From the NCBI GenBank assembly GCA_910589135.1, contig CAJUSL010000001.1, positions 61,620 to 125,619 on the forward strand: a stretch of 64,000 nt of DNA, read 5' to 3'. Both the position numbers and the translations under genes were made by a program. This document shows, piece after piece, positions 54,847 through 61,725 of the stretch. This stretch comes from an uncultured Eggerthellaceae bacterium (GTDB taxonomy: Bacteria > Actinomycetota > Coriobacteriia > Coriobacteriales > Eggerthellaceae). The notes beneath the pieces were generated by a model, which saw only the letters and a list, made by a program, of their open reading frames with translations, did not search any database and was not told the DNA's origin. The first letter of the stretch is position 1. Every line of letters starts with the position of its first letter.

Positions 54847-55839
54847 ATGGTTGACGCCAACCCCAACACGTCGCGGTCGACGAATTCGCAGGCGCCTTCG
54901 GGCGGCTTGGATGGTGCTACCCAGAAGCTTCCTGCGGTGGAGGCTGCCACGGCTGCGGCGCAGGGCGCCGCTGGTGCGGGTGAGGGCGGCTCGCAGGCGA
55001 AGGGCGCTGGGCCGGGGCCGGCGAAGGCTGCGGCGAAGGGCGCGGGCGATTCCAAGGCCGCCGGCGGTGCGACGTCCGCTGCGACGGGCCGCATGTCCAA
55101 GGCGGCGGGGCCGGGGCCGGTGTCGAAGCCGGCAGCTGGGTCCGCGTCCGGGTCAGTGTCGTCAGTCGCATTCGGGTCGGCATCAAGGCCGGCAACGTCA
55201 TCGGCATCCGGGTCAGTGTCGGGCAAGCTTTCAAGCGACAGCGCGTCTTTGTCGCAGGATGCCGTTGCTTCGCGCCGACTTGCGCACGGGCTGTCTCCCG
55301 AGACAACGTCGAAGGCCGAGGCGGCCGAGCTTCGCCGCAAAGAGAAGGAGGCCAGCGCCGAGGAGCGCAAGCGCAAGTTCCAAAAGCAGCAGAGGGCCAA
55401 GGTCGTTCGACGCAGCATCATTGCGGTGCTGCTCGTGCTGCTTGTTGGGATTTTGCTGGCTTTTTGGCTGCTGCGCTGGGGCATGCACGACGACGCGGCG
55501 AGTATCCAGGGCCAGTGGCGCGTGCAGGGCACCGACACGATTATCGACATCAACGACGAGGAAATCGTGCTTACCGACGAGGTGGCCTACGATTATGTGC
55601 TCGACCCTGATTCGAAGACGCTGGCGTTCACGTTTGGCGGCTTGACTGGCAGCGGGCGCTATCGTTTCTCGCTCGATCATTCCATGCTGTCGATTGATGA
55701 CGGCGACTTCGACTGGGTGGCGACCTTGGCGGCCGACGTCCCATGGATCCTTGATGCCGTAGCGCAGGAGTTGATGGGCAATCCGACGAAAAGTCCCAGC
55801 CTGGGCGAGGGCGACATGGTGCTGGAACGCGTGTCTTAG
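54847..55839 (+). CDS. Membrane-anchored protein with low-complexity cytosolic region
   Basis: A protein of 330 residues from ATG 54847. The first 145 residues are Ala/Gly/Ser/Pro-rich, then a charged helix (KAEAAELRRKEKEASAEERKRK) and a single transmembrane helix (about 198-218). The exterior part (about 222-330) resembles small lipocalin-like DUF5640 domains (IQGQWRVQGTDTIIDINDEE, LAFTFGGLTGSGRYRFSLD). Codon use is as biased as its neighbours. The function is unknown. Confidence 0.6.
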   Translation: MVDANPNTSRSTNSQAPSGGLDGATQKLPAVEAATAAAQGAAGAGEGGSQAKGAGPGPAKAAAKGAGDSKAAGGATSAATGRMSKAAGPGPVSKPAAGSASGSVSSVAFGSASRPATSSASGSVSGKLSSDSASLSQDAVASRRLAHGLSPETTSKAEAAELRRKEKEASAEERKRKFQKQQRAKVVRRSIIAVLLVLLVGILLAFWLLRWGMHDDAASIQGQWRVQGTDTIIDINDEEIVLTDEVAYDYVLDPDSKTLAFTFGGLTGSGRYRFSLDHSMLSIDDGDFDWVATLAADVPWILDAVAQELMGNPTKSPSLGEGDMVLERVS

Positions 55840-56012
55840 GGTCGTGCGACGGCGGTCGAGGCGTCCGTTGCCACTTTTAAGCGGTCTCGGGGGGTTTTGC
55901 CCGACGCTTTGCCCGAGCGGATCGAGGTTTATGCCATTTCCAGCTCCAGCCGGCAGCCAATGCTCCCAGACTGTGCAATCGTACGCGGCTGCTGTCATAC
56001 AATGGTGGGGCC

Positions 56013-56474
56013 ATGAAACCTGCAAGCAAGATAACGGCTCGTCGCGTAGAGGTCTTTCCGGGAAGGCTGCGGATCTGGGTCGCCCTTGCAGCTGATGCGC
56101 CGCGGCAGGCGAGCGAAGGCATGGTTGCTGCCGCGTACGAGGCCTATCCTACGCTGCCGCTGCATTCGTGCATCAACTCGAAGGGTCCCACGTTCGGCGA
56201 CGTTGCGGTTGGCACGTCGGTCCCGCACCTGTTGGAGCACGTGGTCATCGCGGAGCAGGTTCGGCTTGCTGCAGAGGCCGAGCGGCTGCAGGCCGATGCT
56301 GCGGAGGCCGAACGCCCGCGCAACGCGACATTCGTCGGCACGACCGAGTGGTGCGAAGGCGGCGCCGCCAGAGGAGAGGCCATCGTGGAGGTCAGCTTCG
56401 TCGATGACCTTCAGGCGCTCGAGGCACTAAGCCGGGCGCTTGTGTTTCTTGGCGCGACGCTTGATCGCCTCTAA
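56013..56474 (+). CDS. Stand-alone protein resembling the N-terminal domain of cyanophycin synthetase
   Basis: A protein of 153 residues from ATG 56013, with TACAAT (55998-56003) nine bases before it. YPTLPLHSCINSKGPTFGDVAVGTSVPHLLEHVVIAEQ aligns in pattern with the CphA N-terminal block (LPxLxxHxC, GF, GTxxxHxxEHVAxExQ), and FVGTTEW followed by VEVSFVDDLQALEAL matches its second half. The ATP-grasp and Mur-ligase parts of CphA are absent. HLLEH also fits the HxxEH of M16 peptidases, but the rest of that fold is missing. It may bind or cap a peptide-like polymer; this is inference. Confidence 0.6.
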   Translation: MKPASKITARRVEVFPGRLRIWVALAADAPRQASEGMVAAAYEAYPTLPLHSCINSKGPTFGDVAVGTSVPHLLEHVVIAEQVRLAAEAERLQADAAEAERPRNATFVGTTEWCEGGAARGEAIVEVSFVDDLQALEALSRALVFLGATLDRL

Positions 56475-56750
56475 CGCCGCACCAGGCTGGCCGCTTTGCT
56501 GTGGCGATGCGGCATTGCGCCGACGTCGCACCGAGTGTGGCGTCATGTGCCATTAGGTGCGCTCCAATGCCGTATCCTAATGTCGCAGTCGGTGGTTTGC
56601 AACGTCCTGAACTGGTGATTGCAACCGACGGGTGCCATGGTTTTCTGGATTTTGCTCCCGCTGGTTGGTAGTCTGAAACCAGCCGGAGGCATAGTCTTTC
56701 GATGCCGGCTTTGAAAGAACCAAACGCATTCCATCGAGAGAGGCATCGAC
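56475..56750. other. Intergenic region with inverted repeats upstream of the XRE regulator
   Basis: No credible gene is seen. Several arms could fold: GTCGGT (56588) with ACCGAC (56625), and GCTGGTT (56659) with AACCAGC (56676). They lie 70-165 bases before GTG 56751 and may be operators for autoregulation or a leader structure. Confidence 0.35.
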
Positions 56751-57800
56751 GTGAGCTTTAGAGACAATCTTTTGCATTTGCGCGCGACCAACAACATGAC
56801 CCAGGAGCAATTGGCAATGCTGCTAGGAGTGAGCAGGCAGTCCGTGACCAAGTGGGAATCCGAGAAATCCTACCCCGAGATGGACAAGCTGCTGAAACTT
56901 TGCCAGGCGTTCGACTGCACCCTGGACGAGCTTGTGCAAGGCGACCTGACCGGTCGCGAGCCCATGCCGCAGGCAGCGGCGAGCGGGCAGGGGCCGGCCG
57001 TCGACGTGTTCGACTACGACCGCTTCATGCGTCGCTTCGCGACCAGGCTGTCGCTCGGCATACTTGCGGCCATTGCCGGCGTGGGCATCGCGATCCCGTT
57101 CCTGGCGGCGAGCGACCCCAGCGCGAATCCCTATTTCGGGCTGTCGGAAAATCTTGCAGCCGCGTTGGGGATGTTCGTCCTGTTCGCCGGCGTGGGCATC
57201 TGCCTTGCGCTGATCATTCCCGCTGCCATGGCGCATTCTGCGTTCGTGAAGGCGCACCCGTTCATCGAGGACTTCTACACCTCCGAGGACAGGGCGAAGG
57301 CCCGCTCGTCGTTCGCCTATCAACTTGTGGGCGGAATCGGAATCATATTCCTGGGCATATGCGTGGTTGTCCTGTTCGGTGAAACCGCCGAGGGCAGCCT
57401 GGTGGGCGTCACGGCCATGATGTTGTGCATCGCGGTGGGCGTGTTCCTCATCGTGCACGGGGCCATGACGCTGGGACGCACGAACATCGCGGAATACAAC
57501 GCCAACGCGGCGGAATACATGGAAGTTTCCGACATCGAGGCCGCGAAGGTTCCCGACGAAGCCAAACAGGAGATGCTCAAGACGAAGAGGCTCGACCAGA
57601 AAGTCGGCGCGGTTTGCGGCACCATCATGATCCTGGCGACGGCCATCGCGCTGCTGATGCTGTTCTGGCCGATGGCCACCGGCACGGTGGAGGACTACAC
57701 ATCGGGCATGATCGCGTTCTTCTGGCTGCCCTGGCCGATCGGTGGCCTGCTGTGCGGCATTGCGGCGATGCTGATCAAGGCCTTCGGGAAGGCCGAGTAG
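56751..57800 (+). CDS. XRE-type regulator with four or more membrane helices
   Basis: A protein of 349 residues from GTG 56751 behind GAGAGAGG. Residues 1-62 are a helix-turn-helix of the Cro/CI type (MTQEQLAMLLGVSRQSVTKWESEKSYPEMDKLLKL), common at the start of membrane-bound DUF-type regulators. About five hydrophobic helices follow (near 97-120, 134-160, 190-210, 218-235, 285-335). Similar HTH-plus-membrane proteins respond to envelope conditions. No partner gene is adjacent. The function is otherwise unknown. Confidence 0.75.
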   Translation: MSFRDNLLHLRATNNMTQEQLAMLLGVSRQSVTKWESEKSYPEMDKLLKLCQAFDCTLDELVQGDLTGREPMPQAAASGQGPAVDVFDYDRFMRRFATRLSLGILAAIAGVGIAIPFLAASDPSANPYFGLSENLAAALGMFVLFAGVGICLALIIPAAMAHSAFVKAHPFIEDFYTSEDRAKARSSFAYQLVGGIGIIFLGICVVVLFGETAEGSLVGVTAMMLCIAVGVFLIVHGAMTLGRTNIAEYNANAAEYMEVSDIEAAKVPDEAKQEMLKTKRLDQKVGAVCGTIMILATAIALLMLFWPMATGTVEDYTSGMIAFFWLPWPIGGLLCGIAAMLIKAFGKAE

Positions 57801-57952
57801 GAAGAAGTGCGGCCGCGCGGCAGCTGCGGGCGCCAGGCGCGGCAGGGCAGTCACACGACGGCTGAGGCCGGTGGGTGCGGCAGGGGGGCCGACGGGTGCG
57901 GCAGGGCAGCCACGCGGCATCGCACTCGCCAGATTGCGTCAATGGAATTTTC

Positions 57953-57979
57953 TTGCACGCTGGCTTATTCGGGTATACT
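57953..57979 (+). promoter_or_regulatory. Promoter of the tRNA-Thr gene
   Basis: TTGCAC (57953-57958) and TATACT (57974-57979) are 15 bases apart, with GG just before the -10. Transcription would start near 57986, a few bases before the mature tRNA end. Confidence 0.55.
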
Positions 57980-57988
57980 TGCACGTGC

Positions 57989-58064
57989 GCCGATGTGGCT
58001 CAGTTGGTAGAGCAACGCACTCGTAATGCGTAGGTCAGCGGTTCGAGTCCGCTCATCGGCTCCA
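57989..58064 (+). tRNA. tRNA-Thr (anticodon CGT)
   Basis: The 76 bases fold as a full cloverleaf. The acceptor GCCGATG pairs with CATCGGC; the D-arm is GGCTCAGTTGGTAGAGC; the anticodon stem ACGCA/TGCGT encloses CTCGTAA with CGT at 34-36; the T-arm is AGCGGTTCGAGTCCGCT. CCA is encoded. It reads ACG. Confidence 0.95.
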
Positions 58065-58075
58065 TTGAATTGCCA

Positions 58076-58104
58076 GGCCGGATGCTGTTGCGTCTGGCCT
58101 TTTT
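58076..58104 (+). terminator. Terminator of the tRNA-Thr transcript
   Basis: GGCCGGATGC (58076-58085) pairs with GCGTCTGGCC (58090-58099) through ten pairs including two G-T, around TGTT, followed by five T. Confidence 0.85.
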
Positions 58105-58186
58105 CATGTCCTCCAGGCGCTTACATTGTTGTCACAAATGCTGCACCTCTGGGTTATGTTTCAAAAAGTGTGCTCTCTAGGGTTAT

Positions 58187-59296
58187 TCACTGCCTGTATT
58201 CGGTAGGCATGTGGAACTCGCTCCAGACGATTCCTGATCCGTATTCCTCAGGTGCTCCGTCGTCTTGCTTGTGTTTGTTGGAAGCTGATGCGAACAGCCC
58301 CTCCACTTGGTCGTCTGTCGGCATGATGCGCAGGATCTCAGCTGGGGGCAGAGGGCTCTCAGTGTGCATGTAGCACCACCAGAAGATCGCCTTGATGCGA
58401 TGGAGGAGAGGCAGGCCCCTGTGCATCCTGAGCATCTCGCGGATCCGCGCATTCCTGCTCTCGATGACGTTGTTGGTGGATGCCCACGTCCCACCACGTT
58501 CCTCTGCCATCTCCACGAACGTGAACAGCTGCCCGGTTTGCACGAGCGCGTTGAGGGAGCGTCTGGCCTTCCTCAGTCGCTCGTGGGTGTAGAGGCGCTT
58601 GCCATCCTTTATCGTGAACTCGCGCAAGAAGCGCTCCCACCTCATGCACCAATCGTTGTATCCGACAAGCCATGAAGCCGCCGTCGCCGCATCCTTGGCG
58701 TCTTTGAGATTGTTGGCGATCCCTAAAAGCTCGCGCCCGCATTCGAGCTTGGGGTTGAGCGTCGTATATCGTTTGACCTGGCTCGCGGCGTGGAAGGTGC
58801 AACGTTGGATGCGAGTCGCCGGCCAGATCGCGCCAGCTGCCTTGGCAAGCCCCCGAGCTCCATCTGAGACGAGCATGGCAGGCGCGGGCACCCGCAGCAT
58901 GAGAGCCGCCCAAGCCTCAGAGCATTCGCTTTGCGCCAGATGCCAAGCAAGGATGTGCTCCTTGCTGCAAGCGATGAGCACGACTGCATCTCGCTTGAGC
59001 CAGATGCCATCGAGGAATACGACATCCGATACCTCGCCGGCATAGGGTGCGATAGGCCATAGATTCCATATCCATGAGGTCCTGCGCCAAAACGTCGTCC
59101 TGCTGACCTCCTTGTCGGCTATGGAATCCTTGGAGAAGAGCCAGTCGAGGAAATAGGCGAGATCCTTGGCACGAGAGTCGATCTTGCGCACAGCTGATGA
59201 GCCACAAGCTGCACAACGCCATCGCTGCCGTCCAGAAGATGTGCTGCCATTCCTTCTCATCCTGGCACCACAGAGCGTGCATCTTGGATTATTCAC
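58187..59296 (-). CDS. DDE transposase, IS1249/IS256-like
   Basis: A transposase of 369 residues from GTG 59296. An N-terminal zinc finger (CTLCGARM, then CAACG) is followed by a helix-turn-helix-like region (DSIADKEVSRTTFWRRTSWIW). The catalytic acids lie in VVFLDGIWLKRD, LVSDGARGLAKA and STNNVIESRNARIREM, with the long gap before the Glu typical of the IS256 superfamily. The frame is complete, so the element could be active. It is read from the right end inward. Confidence 0.9.
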   Translation of the reverse strand: MNNPRCTLCGARMRRNGSTSSGRQRWRCAACGSSAVRKIDSRAKDLAYFLDWLFSKDSIADKEVSRTTFWRRTSWIWNLWPIAPYAGEVSDVVFLDGIWLKRDAVVLIACSKEHILAWHLAQSECSEAWAALMLRVPAPAMLVSDGARGLAKAAGAIWPATRIQRCTFHAASQVKRYTTLNPKLECGRELLGIANNLKDAKDAATAASWLVGYNDWCMRWERFLREFTIKDGKRLYTHERLRKARRSLNALVQTGQLFTFVEMAEERGGTWASTNNVIESRNARIREMLRMHRGLPLLHRIKAIFWWCYMHTESPLPPAEILRIMPTDDQVEGLFASASNKHKQDDGAPEEYGSGIVWSEFHMPTEYRQ

Positions 59297-59388
59297 TCCA
59301 CTATCCTGACCTCAGACAACTTTTCTTCCGAAAATCATTGTCTGAGCAGGGGTGTCAAGAGGAAACAGAGCACATTTTTTGAAACACC

Positions 59389-59414
59389 TAGAAGTTGGAG
59401 CGAACCAACTTCTA
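59389..59414 (-). promoter_or_regulatory. Hairpin upstream of the transposase gene
   Basis: TAGAAGTTGG (59389-59398) pairs perfectly with CCAACTTCTA (59405-59414) around a 6-base loop, about 95-118 bases before the transposase start. Such stems in insertion sequences often limit read-in expression from outside promoters. Confidence 0.5.
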
Positions 59415-59538
59415 AGCACTATTTATCAATACTGAACTGGGATAACCGTCCTCAAAAGAGCACACTTTTTGAAACATAACCCGCACCTCTGGTTCCCGCA
59501 CGCTATTCTGTGAACGTTTCGCGAGCGGCAAGGAGAAG

Positions 59539-60567
59539 GTGCACGCAGTGGAGGCAGTCCGGAACTTCCTGACGAACTACAGCGACAATTTCAGGGTGGC
59601 GCTCTTCATGTGGCCGCTCTTCGCCGTCGCGCTGACGTTGCCTATCCTTGCCTATCTCTATCACAGGGACGGGCGGCTGAAGGCCACGGGCGTCGCGGCC
59701 ACGTATTTGGCGGTTCTCTATGCCCTCGGCATCGTCTGCTTCACGCTGTACCCACTGCCCGGCGGCGATGCGGGTCCGGGCATCACCTATGGCGTGCCGC
59801 CGCAGTGGAATCCGTTCGGCTTCGTGGGCGACATTGCCAAGGACGGCCTGCGTGCCGTTTTCCAGCTGGCGTTCAACGTCGTGTTCTTCCTGCCGCTGGG
59901 CTTCATCTGCGGAAGGCTTCTGCGCATGCGCTTCGTCACAGCGGTGGTCTTTGCGTTCGTGGTGTCGCTGCTCATCGAGACGGCGCAGTTTACGGGGCTG
60001 TTCGGCGTGTATCCGCACGCGTATCGATGCTGCGACGTGGATGACCTGATCTGCAACACGTTGGGCGGCGTGCTCGGGTGGCTGTGTGCCCACGCGCTGG
60101 GCGGCCCGGATGCGGACGAAACCAGCCGCCCGGCGGTCTGCACGCGCCCGGGCTTCGTCCGACGGTGCGTCGCGTTCTGGATCGACATCACGCTGGTTCA
60201 GGTGGCGGCCATCATGCCGTGGCTGATCGTCGACCTCGCATGCGAGCTTATCGCGTCACAGCCGTTCTGCCTCCCCGGGCTCAACCAGGGGCAGACGATG
60301 GTGGTATGCGCGCTGGCGCTGGGGCTTGCCGCGTTCGCTGTTGCGGAGGTCGTCGTCCCTTGGCGACACGGGGGCTCGACGCCCGGCGGCATGTTCGTGC
60401 GCATGACGTTCGAGTCGCACGAAAGGACGCTCGGCAATCGCGTGCTCTTCTACGCGTTGCGCATTCTCACCATCGCGGCCACGTTCGTGATTCCGTTCGC
60501 CATGGTTCCCGTGCTGGGCATTTTCTACCTGGCGAAGAGATGCATGCCCTATGACCAGGTGCCCTAA
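59539..60567 (+). CDS. VanZ-like membrane protein fused to an RDD domain
   Basis: A protein of 342 residues with about eight helices. GTG 59539 is only three bases after AGGAG; GTG 59548 is an alternative 12 bases away. The first half (about 45-195) is VanZ-like: CFTLYPLPGG, NVVFFLPLGFICGRLL, LIETAQFTGLFG and DVDDLICNTLGGVLGW. The second half (about 200-335) is RDD-like: FVRRCVAFWIDITLVQV, RHGGSTPGGMFVRM, LRILTI. VanZ-RDD fusions occur in Actinobacteria and are linked loosely to envelope stress or glycopeptide tolerance. The IS copy ends 56 bases upstream, so its promoter may be altered. Confidence 0.8.
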   Translation: MHAVEAVRNFLTNYSDNFRVALFMWPLFAVALTLPILAYLYHRDGRLKATGVAATYLAVLYALGIVCFTLYPLPGGDAGPGITYGVPPQWNPFGFVGDIAKDGLRAVFQLAFNVVFFLPLGFICGRLLRMRFVTAVVFAFVVSLLIETAQFTGLFGVYPHAYRCCDVDDLICNTLGGVLGWLCAHALGGPDADETSRPAVCTRPGFVRRCVAFWIDITLVQVAAIMPWLIVDLACELIASQPFCLPGLNQGQTMVVCALALGLAAFAVAEVVVPWRHGGSTPGGMFVRMTFESHERTLGNRVLFYALRILTIAATFVIPFAMVPVLGIFYLAKRCMPYDQVP

Positions 60568-60600
60568 GGCCTTGGACGGGACCGCGCGAAGGCGGCAGGC

Positions 60601-61509
60601 CTAGCTCGCCTGATTCCGACGCTCTGCGAGCACCTCTTGCGCGATGTGCGCCCATCTGCGAATGGCGTCGGTGCCGTTCGAGCGTTTCCAGATCGCCCCA
60701 TACATCGTCTTGATGTTCAAGCCCTCGAGTGGAATCAGGGTCATGCTGCCCTGGTAGTAGTCCTTCAGATGGAGGAAGGAGATTCCCACGGTGTCGTTCG
60801 CCTCCACGAGTATGAACAGACTGTTGATGTCGCGGACCTGCTCCTTGATGTCGATCTGGTTGTTGCCAGGGTCCAAGTACTCGATGATGGGTTCGTTGTC
60901 CGACGTGAAGAATGTCGATGCGGGAAGCGAGACGGTGTGGCCCTTGAGGTCGGCGGGCAGCAGCGATTTCTTTCGGCTTAAGGCGTCGTCGTTGTTCACC
61001 ACGGCTCGGTATTCGTCTTCGAAGAACGGGACAATCTCGTGCGACGCGTCTCTGACTGCATGCGGAATGAACGAGGCTGCGATGTCTACCTTGTCCTCCT
61101 CTAGCACCCGCAGGACGTCGTTGAACTCGTAAGTGACATAGTCCACGCCGATGTTGGGGAACTCTTCGCGGAACTGCGACTGGATCTTTGGCAGGTCGTG
61201 GGCGATCATTCCTTGAAGGTAGCCGACGCGGAGCAACCCCTCGGTCTTTCTTCGGAAAGCCTGCATATCGTCCATCATGCGGTCGTAATCCGCCACGACC
61301 TGTTGCGCCCCGCGAAGAAAAACCTCGCCTGCCTTCGTGAGTTTGACGGAGCGTTTGGTTCGTTGGAAGAGCGCGAAGCCGAGCTTGCTTTCGACGGCCT
61401 TGACGTGCTTCGACAGTGCGGGTTGGGCGACGAACATGTTCTGGGACGTCTTGGTGAAGTTGAGCGTGACGGCAAGGTCGACGCATTCCCTCAGCAGCTC
61501 TATGCGCAT
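60601..61509 (-). CDS. LysR-family transcriptional regulator
   Basis: A regulator of 302 residues from ATG 61509. The N-terminal helix-turn-helix (LAVTLNFTKTSQNMFVAQPALSKHVKAVESKLGFALFQRTKRSVKLTKAG) is canonical. The effector domain (about 90-300) has the two-lobed periplasmic-binding fold; the ligand cannot be predicted. It is divergent from the molybdoenzyme at 61726, and two palindromes lie between them, so it very likely controls that gene and itself. Confidence 0.9.
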   Translation of the reverse strand: MRIELLRECVDLAVTLNFTKTSQNMFVAQPALSKHVKAVESKLGFALFQRTKRSVKLTKAGEVFLRGAQQVVADYDRMMDDMQAFRRKTEGLLRVGYLQGMIAHDLPKIQSQFREEFPNIGVDYVTYEFNDVLRVLEEDKVDIAASFIPHAVRDASHEIVPFFEDEYRAVVNNDDALSRKKSLLPADLKGHTVSLPASTFFTSDNEPIIEYLDPGNNQIDIKEQVRDINSLFILVEANDTVGISFLHLKDYYQGSMTLIPLEGLNIKTMYGAIWKRSNGTDAIRRWAHIAQEVLAERRNQAS

Positions 61510-61623
61510 GGCGCCTCCTGGCTCGAGACCGTGGCCTTCCGCTGGGTAACCGCGAAGCGGATGCCTTCATTTCAGCACAACGCTCCGGGTCCGTCCACCT
61601 GGCCGGAGGCTTTCTACGTGCGC

Positions 61624-61664
61624 TTATTCCGCGGTGGAATAAAAATCGCTGAAACGCTATTTCA
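61624..61664. promoter_or_regulatory. Twin palindromes, likely LysR operator
   Basis: TTATTCC-GCGGT-GGAATAA (61624-61642) and TGAAA-CGCTA-TTTCA (61650-61664) are perfect dyads with 5-base centres. Their centres are 24 bases apart. LysR proteins typically bind such paired sites in divergent promoters (recognition and activation sites). Confidence 0.65.
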
Positions 61665-61725
61665 CTTCGTCTCGGCCAATGCCGACACTTGGTGTATCGA
61701 GACCTTCACGAGAGAGAGGGGACAC

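Larger units (their letters stand above)
58151..59482. mobile_element. Complete IS256-superfamily (IS1249-like) insertion sequence
   Basis: A 1332-base element. Its terminal inverted repeats match over 26 bases: GGGTTATGTTTCAAAAAGTG onward at 58151-58176 and the complement at 59457-59482. The 8-base target GCACCTCT is duplicated at 58143-58150 and 59483-59490. One transposase fills the middle. A degenerate internal copy of the right repeat (AGAGCACATTTTTTGAAACA) lies at 59367-59386, and a 10-base perfect hairpin at 59389-59414. Intact ends and duplication imply a recent insertion, between the tRNA-Thr terminator and the VanZ gene. Confidence 0.93.

Noticed and set aside
56220..56260. M16-type zinc protease based on HLLEH
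   Set aside because: The protein is 153 residues, lacks the M16 fold and distal Glu, and the surrounding pattern fits the cyanophycin-synthetase N-domain better.
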